Assembly: GCA_040221975.1 (NCBI GenBank) | Contig: JAVJWR010000006.1 | Span: 1 to 64,000, forward strand | Reading direction: 5' to 3' | DNA: 64,000 nucleotides | Source of the DNA: Haliea sp040221975 | GTDB taxonomy: Bacteria > Pseudomonadota > Gammaproteobacteria > Pseudomonadales > Halieaceae | Shown: one piece after another, positions 52,805 to 60,578 of the stretch | Position numbering within the stretch: the first letter of the stretch is position 1 | Layout of the letters: each line of letters opens with the position of its first letter | The notes under the pieces: generated by a model | Seen by the model: the letters and a program-made list of their open reading frames with translations, nothing else | Database searches by the model: none | What the model was told of the DNA's origin: nothing | Translations under genes and position numbers: made by a program

Positions 52805-53440
52805 ATGCCAGGAAACAAAAAGCCCGGTTCCCCGGGCTTGCCAAGGAAGTCGAAGGAGAAACAGCCTGCGGCTCCGGATCTTGCCACCGTAGGCAGTGCC
52901 GAGGATGGTGGGCTCACTCTGGACCGGCGCTGGCATCTCGCCGAGACACCCCATGAGATTGCGGTCAGCGAGCTCGAGTACGCCATTCTCCGCTGCAACG
53001 AGGCATTCACCCGCTGGCAGGCCGAGTGTCTTGCCGCCGTCAGCGGCATCGATGTGGGGGGCAGCGACAACGCGCTCCTGCATGTGATCCGGATGAAGGA
53101 GCGAGCCAAGGGGGTCAAGGAGATTGCGCGGCTGATGAATCGCGACGACATACCCAATATCCAGTATTCACTGCGCAAACTCCTCAAGGCCGGCTTGATA
53201 GAAAAGAGTGCGCAGAGCTCCCACCGGCAGGGTGTCACCTACCATGTTACCGACAAGGGCCATGAGATCACCGAACTCTATGCCGGACTGCGGCGCAGTC
53301 TGTTGCTGGATTTCACCGGTACGGTCCACGAATTCGTGCCGCAACTGACGGATGCGGCGCGTACGCTGGATCTGATGTCGGGAATCTACGAGCAGGCGGC
53401 GCGTATCGCGGCCACCCATCGCAGCGACCAGCCGGAGTAG
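52805..53440 (+). CDS. MarR-like winged-helix regulator
   Basis: A 211-residue protein. A lysine- and proline-rich N-terminal tail (about residues 1-40) precedes a helical segment and a winged helix near residues 100-135 (AKGVKEIARLMNRDDIPNIQYSLRKLLKAGLIEKS), with the wing TYHVTDKGHEITELYAGLRR. It resembles MarR-type regulators of LLM or aromatic catabolic genes. The ATG at 52805 follows GGAGGAGGGA. It is divergent from the monooxygenase, so it is the first candidate for that operator. Confidence 0.85.
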   Translation: MPGNKKPGSPGLPRKSKEKQPAAPDLATVGSAEDGGLTLDRRWHLAETPHEIAVSELEYAILRCNEAFTRWQAECLAAVSGIDVGGSDNALLHVIRMKERAKGVKEIARLMNRDDIPNIQYSLRKLLKAGLIEKSAQSSHRQGVTYHVTDKGHEITELYAGLRRSLLLDFTGTVHEFVPQLTDAARTLDLMSGIYEQAARIAATHRSDQPE

Positions 53441-53462
53441 GCACTGCCGCGGAGCGGCGGGT

Positions 53463-53897
53463 CTAGACCAGGTAGAACGCGGTAGTCTCCATGCGCAATA
53501 CCTCGACAGTGTCCTGGCGTTGCAGGCTGACTTCCGCGGTGACCACGCCCCGATCCGGCTTGCTTCGGCTGAGGCGCGTTGCCTGAATTCTGCACTGCCC
53601 GCTCACTGTGTCGCCAGGTCGAACGGGGGCGAGCCAGCGAACATGATCCACCCCGGGCGCAGCCACCGAGCTCGAATCGGTAATGAAGGCGTCACACAAT
53701 AGCCGCATGGCGATAGCACAGCTGTGCCAGCCGCTGGCTATCAACTCCCCCATGGGTGAGTGTGCCGCCGCCACCGGATCGGTATGCATCGGCTGGGGGT
53801 CGTAGCGGCTCCCAAACTCGATTATTTCCGCTGCCGTGAGCCGATACTGCCCCAGCTGAATGAGTTGGCCGGCCTCGAAGTCATTGAAACGCCACAT
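53463..53897 (-). CDS. MaoC-like hydratase/dehydratase
   Basis: A 144-residue hot-dog-fold protein with the hydratase motif RYDPQPMHTDP (about residues 31-41), whose Asp and His hydrate 2-enoyl-CoA in this family, and LIASGWHSCAIAM. It probably acts on an enoyl-CoA or similar thioester. It is convergent with the regulator and divergent from the TonB receptor. A promoter with an overlapping inverted repeat lies just upstream. Confidence 0.88.
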   Translation of the reverse strand: MWRFNDFEAGQLIQLGQYRLTAAEIIEFGSRYDPQPMHTDPVAAAHSPMGELIASGWHSCAIAMRLLCDAFITDSSSVAAPGVDHVRWLAPVRPGDTVSGQCRIQATRLSRSKPDRGVVTAEVSLQRQDTVEVLRMETTAFYLV

Positions 53898-53916
53898 CTT
53901 TTTCTCTCCCGCTCAG

Positions 53917-53945
53917 GTTATGTGCAGTGTTGAACCTTCTGTAAA
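53917..53945 (-). promoter_or_regulatory. Candidate promoter of the maoC-like gene with overlapping inverted repeat
   Basis: On the minus strand, TTTACA (53940-53945) and CATAAC (53917-53922) are 17 bp apart. A GTAAA-N7-TTTAC inverted repeat (53941-53957) overlaps the -35. GGGAGAAAAAG is the ribosome site before the ATG. Confidence 0.5.
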
Positions 53946-53988
53946 CAGGGTATTTACAAGCTCGCCGATTAAACCTATGATCAAAAAC

Positions 53989-54004
53989 ACTTTAAGCCTA
54001 AAGT
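53989..54004. promoter_or_regulatory. Inverted repeat ACTTTA-N4-TAAAGT upstream of the TonB receptor
   Basis: ACTTTA (53989-53994), AGCC, TAAAGT (53999-54004) is a perfect inverted repeat. The same layout, ACTTTA-N4-TAAACT, is found at 59678-59693 before the cyclase gene. I take it as a candidate operator shared by both. The remainder of 53958-54128 shows a TATATT -10-like hexamer at 54054 but no convincing -35. Confidence 0.55.
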
Positions 54005-54128
54005 TTAACTGAAAAGAGTCGGTAGGTGCGAAAAGCCCGATCTTCAATAACGATATATTCACATTGGGCGCTTCTTTTGCCGGAAGAATAACGTTTTTCG
54101 AATTAAACTACGTGTAGGGGAAATTGCC

Positions 54129-56552
54129 ATGAAGAAAAAATCGGTGTTCAAGCTGGGTTCGCTATTCGCTGCCCTGACTGTGCCAATTACCGGTGCCGCC
54201 CAGAACCTGCTTGAAGAAGTCACGGTCACCGCACAGAAGCGCGAACAGAATCTGCAGGATGTCGGGATCGCCATAACGGTATTCAGCGGCGAGCAGGTGC
54301 GCGCGCTGGGGGTGCAGCAGAGTTTCGATATTGCCGGGTTTACCCCGGGGGTGCATATCAGCGGCAATATTGCCGGCCAGAATACCCAGTTCTCGATTCG
54401 CGGTGTCACCCAGAATGATTTCAACGACATCATCGAAGCGCCCAACGCCGCTTATCTTGATGAAGGGTATCTGGCGGTGGCGCAGGCCCAGACCTTTGCG
54501 GTCTACGATATTGAGCGACTCGAGATTCTCAAGGGGCCGCAGGGTACCCTGTTCGGCCGCAATGCCACGGGTGGCCTGGTTCACTACATTTCCAACAAAC
54601 CCAATTTTGATGGCACCGAAGGATACCTGGATTTTCAGGTCGGCGAGTTTGATACCCCAGCCAACGCCAGCCAGATCGTGGTCGAGGGTGCGCTGGGGGG
54701 AGCCCTGAGTGACACTGTTGCGGGCAGGGTGGCGTTTCGCTACAAGGACCAGGACGGTTATCTGAAAAATCTCTATCCGGACACTGCCTTCCTCGGCCCG
54801 CCGGGTCCCGGCGCCGGCGCTGATCTGGGCGGACAGGAAGACAAGTCCGCACGCACTACCCTGCTGTTCCAGCCAGATGACAGAATGCAGGCCATGGTCT
54901 CGCTCAACTATTCCAAATCCGAGCTGTCTTCGGGGCCTTACCAGAGCAAGCCCACCATCGGCATACTCGACCAGAATGGCGAGCTCATCAACGTGATTGA
55001 CATGCCGGCTGACGAAACCCGGTTCACCATCCAGGGTGATCAGGACGGCGGTGCCAACGCCATCGATGGCAGCAGTTTCCTGCCGGGTGCGGGTATTGGT
55101 TTGCCGGGCCGCCTGGCGCCCGGTGGAGATTTTTTCGGCTACATCGACCCTGACGGCGAGGACTTTACCTTTTCCGGCGACTTTGCGTTTGAGGACCAGG
55201 CGTTTACTGAAACCTGGGGTGTCAATGTCAATCTGCAATATGAGCTGTCGAACGGTATTCAATTTACCTCGATTACGGACTTCAAGGACTACGAGAAGCT
55301 GTTGTTCATCGATGTGGATGCCGCTCCCGCCAACCAGCTGGCGAACTATGCCGGGGTCGACGCAACCAGTTTTACCCAGGAGTTCAGGCTGAACGGTGAA
55401 ACCGAGCGCACCCGCTGGGTCGCCGGTGCCTTCTATCTGAATATCGATACCACCTCCGACAATGGCCTGAAGGCGCCGGTCAACAGTATTGCCGGCAGCC
55501 CGCCCTTCGCGCCGGTTGATATAGGTGTGGTCGCTGATCTGGAGACCAATTCCTACAGCGTGTTCGGTCAGGTCGATTACGACTTGACCGAGACACTGAC
55601 GCTCACCGCGGGCGCTCGCCTGATTCAGGAAGAGAAGGACTTTGACCTGCTGATTGCCATCTTCCCCTCTTTTGACAGCTTCTCTGTCAATCGGGGCGAT
55701 CCGATTCCCAACGCGTTTGGCGCCGGCTCGCCGTATACCAATACCGATGACAGTTCCGACACCCTGTGGACGGGCAAGCTGCAGCTGGACTGGCGCTACA
55801 CCGATGATCTGTTGTTGTACGCCGGGATAAATCGCGGGGTAAAGGCCGGCAGTTTCAACGCGCCCTTGCTGGGTGCCTTTCTCGGCGCCGGCGGGGATGA
55901 AAGCCTGCCCTACGACGAAGAGATCCTGGTGTCCTATGAGGGCGGCTTCAAGAAGTCCTTTGCCGGTGGCATGACCCGCTTGAACGGCACGGCGTTTTAC
56001 TACGATTACACCGATTATCAGTCGTTCCTGTTCGTGGGTGTCGGCGGCGTCGTGCAGAATAACGATGCCCGTACCTATGGCGCGGAACTCGAGTTGCAGA
56101 CATCACCCATGGACGGACTGGACATCATGCTCAGCGGTGCCTGGTTCGATGCGACTGTGAAGGATGTGCCTCTGCGCAGGGGGTCGCCACTGCCTCCACG
56201 TGACGTCAAGCCAACCTATGCGCCTGAATTGCAGGCGGCGGGCCTGATTCGCTACCAGTGGCCCGCGCTGGGTGGCAACCTGGCAGTACAGGCGGACTTC
56301 TCCTATTCGGACGAATTTTTCTACAATCTCCGCAACTTTGATGCCGACAAGTTCGACAGCTATACCATCTACAACTCGTCCGTCAGCTGGAGCAGCACTG
56401 ACAGCCAGTGGCAGTTGACACTGGCGGTGCGGAACTTGACGGATGAAAGAGCGGGCACCCAGGGTTTTGACCTGGCGTCCCTGTGCGGCTGTAACGAAAT
56501 TGCATTCCGCGAGCCGCGCTTGTACTCCGTTGCCCTGCGGTACGAGTTCTGA
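54129..56552 (+). CDS. TonB-dependent outer-membrane receptor
   Basis: An 807-residue receptor. A signal peptide (MKKKSVFKLGSLFAALTVPITGAA, cleavage near residue 24) is followed by a TonB box-like EEVTVTAQKR, the plug domain (about 30-160, with LEILKGPQGTLFGRNATGGLV), and a beta barrel ending in VALRYEF, with terminal Phe. It imports a large or scarce compound using proton motive force relayed by TonB. The type is common among marine lipid and terpenoid degraders. Neighbours suggest a substrate later handled by oxidoreductases and hydrolases; the compound is unknown. GTAGGGGAAAT precedes the ATG. Confidence 0.93.
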   Translation: MKKKSVFKLGSLFAALTVPITGAAQNLLEEVTVTAQKREQNLQDVGIAITVFSGEQVRALGVQQSFDIAGFTPGVHISGNIAGQNTQFSIRGVTQNDFNDIIEAPNAAYLDEGYLAVAQAQTFAVYDIERLEILKGPQGTLFGRNATGGLVHYISNKPNFDGTEGYLDFQVGEFDTPANASQIVVEGALGGALSDTVAGRVAFRYKDQDGYLKNLYPDTAFLGPPGPGAGADLGGQEDKSARTTLLFQPDDRMQAMVSLNYSKSELSSGPYQSKPTIGILDQNGELINVIDMPADETRFTIQGDQDGGANAIDGSSFLPGAGIGLPGRLAPGGDFFGYIDPDGEDFTFSGDFAFEDQAFTETWGVNVNLQYELSNGIQFTSITDFKDYEKLLFIDVDAAPANQLANYAGVDATSFTQEFRLNGETERTRWVAGAFYLNIDTTSDNGLKAPVNSIAGSPPFAPVDIGVVADLETNSYSVFGQVDYDLTETLTLTAGARLIQEEKDFDLLIAIFPSFDSFSVNRGDPIPNAFGAGSPYTNTDDSSDTLWTGKLQLDWRYTDDLLLYAGINRGVKAGSFNAPLLGAFLGAGGDESLPYDEEILVSYEGGFKKSFAGGMTRLNGTAFYYDYTDYQSFLFVGVGGVVQNNDARTYGAELELQTSPMDGLDIMLSGAWFDATVKDVPLRRGSPLPPRDVKPTYAPELQAAGLIRYQWPALGGNLAVQADFSYSDEFFYNLRNFDADKFDSYTIYNSSVSWSSTDSQWQLTLAVRNLTDERAGTQGFDLASLCGCNEIAFREPRLYSVALRYEF

Positions 56553-56557
56553 GGCTG

Positions 56558-57112
56558 ATGCAGCCGTCACCACAGCGGCGTAGCGTTCTCAAGGCCCTGG
56601 TGCTGGCGTATCCGCTGGTGTCCGGGACCCTGCTGCTGTCGCCGGCACAGGCGCGGCTGCGCAAGCTGCCGCTTGCGGTACTCGATGCCGGGGAAGCTGC
56701 AGACCTCGAGGCGGTAATAGAAGCCCTGGTGCCCGGCTCTGCGGGCGCAGGCGCGGTACATTTCATCGATTACCAGTTGGCGCGACCGGCCGCCGACAGC
56801 CTCCTGATGCTTCGCTATCTGGGTGTGCCGCAACCTCATGCGGATTTTTATCGCGGTGGCCTGGCGGCGCTGGCACAGCATTCCATCGACCGCTATGGCA
56901 AGCGCCCGGCGGCATTGCCGGATCCCGCGCTGGAGCAACTGATTGCCGATCTGATCGCTGATGACACGCCGGTGTGGGCTGGCCCCCCGGCATCATTCCT
57001 CTATTTCGTCTGGCGCAGCGATGGGGTTGATGTGACCTATGGCACAGAGGACGGCATGGTAGCACTGGGCATGCCCTACATGGCTCATATCAGGCCGCAG
57101 CAGGTATGGTGA
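56558..57112 (+). CDS. Gluconate 2-dehydrogenase subunit 3-like small subunit with Tat-type signal
   Basis: A 184-residue protein. The N-terminus MQPSPQRRSVLKALVLAYPLVSG has a twin-arginine pattern (RRSVLK) and a hydrophobic segment. The body, with AGEAADLEAVIEALVPGSAGAGAVHFIDYQL, matches the small (gamma) subunit of gluconate/glucose dehydrogenases, which carries the GMC partner across the membrane. It lies 5 nt after the TonB receptor and overlaps the GMC gene by 7 nt, so the pair is probably made together. Confidence 0.85.
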   Translation: MQPSPQRRSVLKALVLAYPLVSGTLLLSPAQARLRKLPLAVLDAGEAADLEAVIEALVPGSAGAGAVHFIDYQLARPAADSLLMLRYLGVPQPHADFYRGGLAALAQHSIDRYGKRPAALPDPALEQLIADLIADDTPVWAGPPASFLYFVWRSDGVDVTYGTEDGMVALGMPYMAHIRPQQVW

Positions 57113-58671
57113 CAGTGCGCGACAAGGTTGACCTGCTGGTGGTTGGCAGTGGCGCCGCAGGCAGCGTATTCGCCGCCGAGGCGAGTGCGGCAGGCAAGCA
57201 GGTGGTGCTGCTGGAGGCGGGCCCGGCGCGCCCGCCCGGTGATCTGGTTAGCTCGCAGCTCTGGGCGCGTCGACAGAAATGGGGCGGCGCGCATGTGGAA
57301 GAAGAGGGTGATCACCGGGTCGGACACAACTTCAATGCGGGCTGGGGTACTGGCGGCAGCACCATGCACCATTACGGGGTATGGCCGCGGCTGCATGAAA
57401 ATGATTTCCGGACCTTCACAGAGTATGGCCGCGGTCTTGATTGGCCGTTTCAGTATGCCGAGTTGAGGCCTTACTACGACAGAATACAGGCAGCCATAGG
57501 CCTCAGTGGCGACGCGACCCGGGAGCGCTGGCGCCCCCCGGGAGCGGCGTATCCCATGCCGCCCGTGCCCGTGTTCGGCCAGGGGCGCCTCATTGCTGCA
57601 GGCTTCTCAAGGCTGGACCTCCACACTGCGCCGTTGCCGCTGGCGATCAACACCATTCCCTATCGCGGTCGCCCGGCGTGCCTGTACGACGGCTGGTGTG
57701 ATGCGGGTTGTCCCATCGGTGCGCTTGGCAATGCCCAGACCGTGTTTCTTGCCGAGGCGTTGAGATCGGGGGCAGAGCTGCGCAACGGAGCGACGGTAAC
57801 CCGGCTGCTCACCAGTACTGATGGCCGCCGTGTCGAGGGTGTCGAATACCGGTCTGAGGACGGCGTGCAGCAGCGCCAGTACGCCGATGTCGTGGTGCTT
57901 GCGGCATTTACTGTCCAGAATGCCCGCTTGCTGCTGGCCTCTGCCAATAGTCATCATCCGCGGGGGCTGGCCAACCACAGTGGGCTGGTCGGACGTTATC
58001 TGATGACCCATCCTGCCGTCAGCCTTTACGGAATGTTCGACGCCGAAACCCAGCCCGGTTTCGGCCCGACCGGAGGGCAGCTGATCAACCAGGACGGTTA
58101 CGACAATAAACAGGCGGTAAAGGATGCCTATGGCAGCTTTCAGTGGATCATTGCCAACGCCGTCAAGCCAAATGGCTTGCTGGGGATCGCCAACAACCGC
58201 GCGGATATCCATGGGGCGCAACTCAAGCCTTTCTTGCAGCGAGCGGTGAATCATCTCGGAGTAATGACACTCGTCGCGGAGGATATTGCGCTGCCGGAAA
58301 ACAGGGTGGAACTGAGCAGCAGACGCGATGCTTTTGGCGTGCCGCTGGCTCGCGCCGTGCATAACCAGAGCAAGCCGAGCGCTGCGTTGGTCGCCCATGC
58401 CGTGCGGCAGGGGGAAGCTGTGCTGGATGCGGCCGGTGCCCGGGAACAATGGCGCGGGCCGCAAGCCGGAATGCACATCATGGGGGGCACGGTAATGGGT
58501 GTGGATCCGGCAAAGTCCGTGACCAACGGCTACGGCCAGAGTCACGATATCGAGAATCTGTATATCGCCGGCCCCGGCCTGTTCCCCGGCTCCGGTGCAG
58601 TCAACCCGACCTTCACTATCCACGCCCTGGCCCTGCGCGCCGCCGAACATTTGCTCCGCAACTGGCCCTGA
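57106..58671 (+). CDS. GMC-family dehydrogenase, FAD-GDH alpha-like, with CX5CX3C motif
   Basis: A 521-residue GMC oxidoreductase. The FAD motif is VDLLVVGSGAAGSVFAAEA (residues 8-26), and the C-terminal blocks are GMHIMGGTVMG and VNPTFTIHALALRAAEH, with the catalytic His/Asn region. No signal peptide is seen. Cysteines at about 192, 198 and 202 (ACLYDGWCDAGCPIGA) form CX5CX3C, the pattern that holds a 3Fe-4S cluster in bacterial FAD glucose dehydrogenase. It would oxidise an alcohol or sugar-like group in the periplasm, carried by the Tat partner upstream. No cytochrome c subunit follows. Confidence 0.88.
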   Translation: MVTVRDKVDLLVVGSGAAGSVFAAEASAAGKQVVLLEAGPARPPGDLVSSQLWARRQKWGGAHVEEEGDHRVGHNFNAGWGTGGSTMHHYGVWPRLHENDFRTFTEYGRGLDWPFQYAELRPYYDRIQAAIGLSGDATRERWRPPGAAYPMPPVPVFGQGRLIAAGFSRLDLHTAPLPLAINTIPYRGRPACLYDGWCDAGCPIGALGNAQTVFLAEALRSGAELRNGATVTRLLTSTDGRRVEGVEYRSEDGVQQRQYADVVVLAAFTVQNARLLLASANSHHPRGLANHSGLVGRYLMTHPAVSLYGMFDAETQPGFGPTGGQLINQDGYDNKQAVKDAYGSFQWIIANAVKPNGLLGIANNRADIHGAQLKPFLQRAVNHLGVMTLVAEDIALPENRVELSSRRDAFGVPLARAVHNQSKPSAALVAHAVRQGEAVLDAAGAREQWRGPQAGMHIMGGTVMGVDPAKSVTNGYGQSHDIENLYIAGPGLFPGSGAVNPTFTIHALALRAAEHLLRNWP

Positions 58672-58946
58672 ACAAATTCCGGAGAAAGTCCCGGTACTTC
58701 CCGGTTAGCCATCTTTTCGTACCGCCCGAGGACAGCCTGCCACTACTGCGCGCCCGGCGACCGGGTAGCACCAAGGTGTGAAATTAGCGGCGCGACGGGG
58801 TGGTGGCGGTGGTATTCTGCCCAGTAGCTGCGGCACCTGACCACTTGCACTATTATCACGCCAGGCCCTTGGCCGGATAACATCTGGCCAAACAGTGGTC
58901 TGAGTACCCCGACGGGGGTTCTGCGCAACTGTCCAGGAGTATTTCC
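58672..58946 (+). other. Gene-free stretch between GMC dehydrogenase and ubiX
   Basis: About 275 bp without a supported gene. Short GC-rich complementary blocks occur (for example CGCCCGGCGACCGGGTAGC) and a CACCAAGGTG palindrome, but there is no T tract for a terminator. The end carries the ribosome site of the 17-codon leader at 58947. Confidence 0.5.
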
Positions 58947-59000
58947 ATGAGAGTCATCGTCATTTCCAACCTGTGGCCGGTCTCCGGGCGCATCGTATGA
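58947..59000 (+). CDS. 17-residue leader peptide translationally coupled to the ubiX-like gene
   Basis: MRVIVISNLWPVSGRIV is encoded by an ATG at 58947 with AGGAG at 58935-58939, an ideal ribosome site. Its TGA stop overlaps the start of the next gene in an ATGA. The following gene lacks a ribosome site of its own, so ribosomes probably arrive by reading this leader. The peptide also looks like the start of a glycosyltransferase (MRVIVISNLWP); it could be the remnant of one. It is too short for routine ORF calling. Confidence 0.55.
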   Translation: MRVIVISNLWPVSGRIV

Positions 59001-59584
59001 AGAAGCGCATCATTGTCGGCCTGAGCGGCGCATCGGGGGTCATCTATGGCATTCGTGCGCTGCAGCACTTGAGTCGCATCGAGGAGGTTGAAACACACCT
59101 GATCATTTCCGATGGTGCAGTCACCAACATCCAGGTGGAAACCGAGTGGAAAATTGACGATGTGAAGGCCCTGGCTGACGTTGTGCATCGCAACAACAAT
59201 TTGGCTGCGAGTGTGGCCAGTGGCTCCTTTAACACCCACGGCATGATCATCATCCCCTGCTCCATCAAGACGCTTTCCGGCGTGGCCAATGCCTACGCGG
59301 ACAACTTGCTGGTCCGCGCCGCTGACGTGGTGCTGAAAGAACAGCGCCGACTGATCCTCATGGTGCGGGAAACGCCGCTGCACAGGATTCACCTGGGCCT
59401 CATGCTGCGGGTGGTGGAGGCAGGCGCCATCATGATGCCGCCGACTCCGGCTTTTTATCACAGCCCCAGGACCATCGATGACCTGATCGACCAGAGCGTG
59501 GGCAAAGCTTTCGATCTTCTTGGGCTGGAACACGATTTGTTCCAGCGCTGGGGAGACCGCAAGAGCGGCAAACTATACGAATGA
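58997..59584 (+). CDS. UbiX/PadI-family flavin prenyltransferase
   Basis: A 195-residue flavoprotein. The FMN-site motif is IIVGLSGASGVIYGIRAL (residues 4-21), then GMIIIPCSIKTLSGVANAYADNLL and the phosphate-handling VRETPLHRIHLGLMLRV block, ending with PTPAFYHSPRTIDDLIDQSVGKAFDLLGL. UbiX makes prenylated FMN, the cofactor of UbiD decarboxylases. No UbiD-type gene is within the window. Its position among catabolic genes suggests a dedicated copy for a decarboxylase of the same pathway. The start at 58997 is fixed by the coupled leader. Confidence 0.9.
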   Translation: MKKRIIVGLSGASGVIYGIRALQHLSRIEEVETHLIISDGAVTNIQVETEWKIDDVKALADVVHRNNNLAASVASGSFNTHGMIIIPCSIKTLSGVANAYADNLLVRAADVVLKEQRRLILMVRETPLHRIHLGLMLRVVEAGAIMMPPTPAFYHSPRTIDDLIDQSVGKAFDLLGLEHDLFQRWGDRKSGKLYE

Positions 59585-59677
59585 ACATCGACTGCAGCGC
59601 CTGACCTGAACCATTCCCGAGGGGTGGGAGGGAGTGGTAGTCGCTGGTGGTAAAAGTGTGCACAATAACCCGCGGAT

Positions 59678-59693
59678 ACTTTAGGTGTAAACT
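59678..59693. promoter_or_regulatory. Inverted repeat ACTTTA-N4-TAAACT upstream of the cyclase gene
   Basis: ACTTTA (59678-59683), GGTG, TAAACT (59688-59693), one base from perfect symmetry. It matches the ACTTTA-N4-TAAAGT site at 53989-54004 before the TonB receptor. It ends 15 bp before the start codon, with AGGAGAAAGG between. Confidence 0.5.
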
Positions 59694-59708
59694 ATCAGGA
59701 GAAAGGCA

Positions 59709-60494
59709 ATGAGTGAGCTTTCCATTCTTGGCGCACTGACCGCGGGCATGGCCGGCGGTACCATCAAAACCGTGGATTTGACTGCCACCCTCACCCCCGA
59801 ATACCCCGTGATTGAGCTGCCGCCGGAATTCGGCCAGGCGGCACAGTTCCAGAAGAAGGAAATATCCCGCTACGACGAGCGCGGCCCGGCCTGGTACTGG
59901 AACGATTTCACGCTCAATGAGCATACCGGCACGCACTTTGACGCGCCTATCCACTGGGTCAGCGGCAAGGATCTGCCCAACAATGCGGTGGACACGATTC
60001 CGCCACACCACTTCATCGCCCCGGTCTGCGTTGTGGACGTCTCCAGGGAAGTCGCCGCCGACCAGGACTTTATCCTGACCCGCGGCCATCTGGAGAACTG
60101 GGAGGCGGAACACGGTCGCATTCCCGCCGGTTCATGGCTGTTCATGCGCTCCGACTGGGCAAAGGTCGTCAGTCCGGACAATTTCAAGAACGAGCGCGAG
60201 GATGGCGCCCATCACCCCGGGCCGGATGCCGGGTGCGTGCGCTTCCTGGTGGAGGAGCGCGATGTCCTCGGTTTTGGCTCCGAATGTGTTGGTACGGACC
60301 ACGGACAGGCGTTTCACTTTGATCCGCCGCTGCCCTGTCATTTTTACATGCACGGCGCGGGCAAGTACGGACTCCAGTGCATGATCAACCTGGACCAGCT
60401 GCCGCCCACGGGTGCGGTGATCGTGGCGCCGCCGCTGAAGATCGAAGAGGGTTCCGGAAGCCCGCTGCGGGTGCTGGCACTGGTGCCTGCCTGA
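59709..60494 (+). CDS. Cyclase/kynurenine formamidase-like metal hydrolase
   Basis: A 261-residue protein of the cyclase family (KynB-like). The metal-binding motif NEHTGTHFDAPIHW (about residues 70-83) and DAGCVRFLVEERDV are present. Members hydrolyse formamides or lactone/ester-type bonds, some in aromatic degradation. The ATG at 59709 has AGGAGAAAGG upstream. It lies between a UbiX-like gene and an acylase gene and shares an upstream inverted repeat with the TonB receptor gene. Confidence 0.88.
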   Translation: MSELSILGALTAGMAGGTIKTVDLTATLTPEYPVIELPPEFGQAAQFQKKEISRYDERGPAWYWNDFTLNEHTGTHFDAPIHWVSGKDLPNNAVDTIPPHHFIAPVCVVDVSREVAADQDFILTRGHLENWEAEHGRIPAGSWLFMRSDWAKVVSPDNFKNEREDGAHHPGPDAGCVRFLVEERDVLGFGSECVGTDHGQAFHFDPPLPCHFYMHGAGKYGLQCMINLDQLPPTGAVIVAPPLKIEEGSGSPLRVLALVPA

Positions 60495-60578
60495 AGAACC
60501 CGGTGGCGGGACGCTTGCGGGACGCCGGGGTGGTGGTATGCTCGCAGCCACGGACGTCAATATAACAAGAGGGATCTC

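Noticed and set aside
54162..55262. 366-codon open frame antisense to the TonB receptor
   Set aside because: The receptor on the plus strand has a signal peptide, plug and barrel; the antisense frame has no motif or ribosome site.
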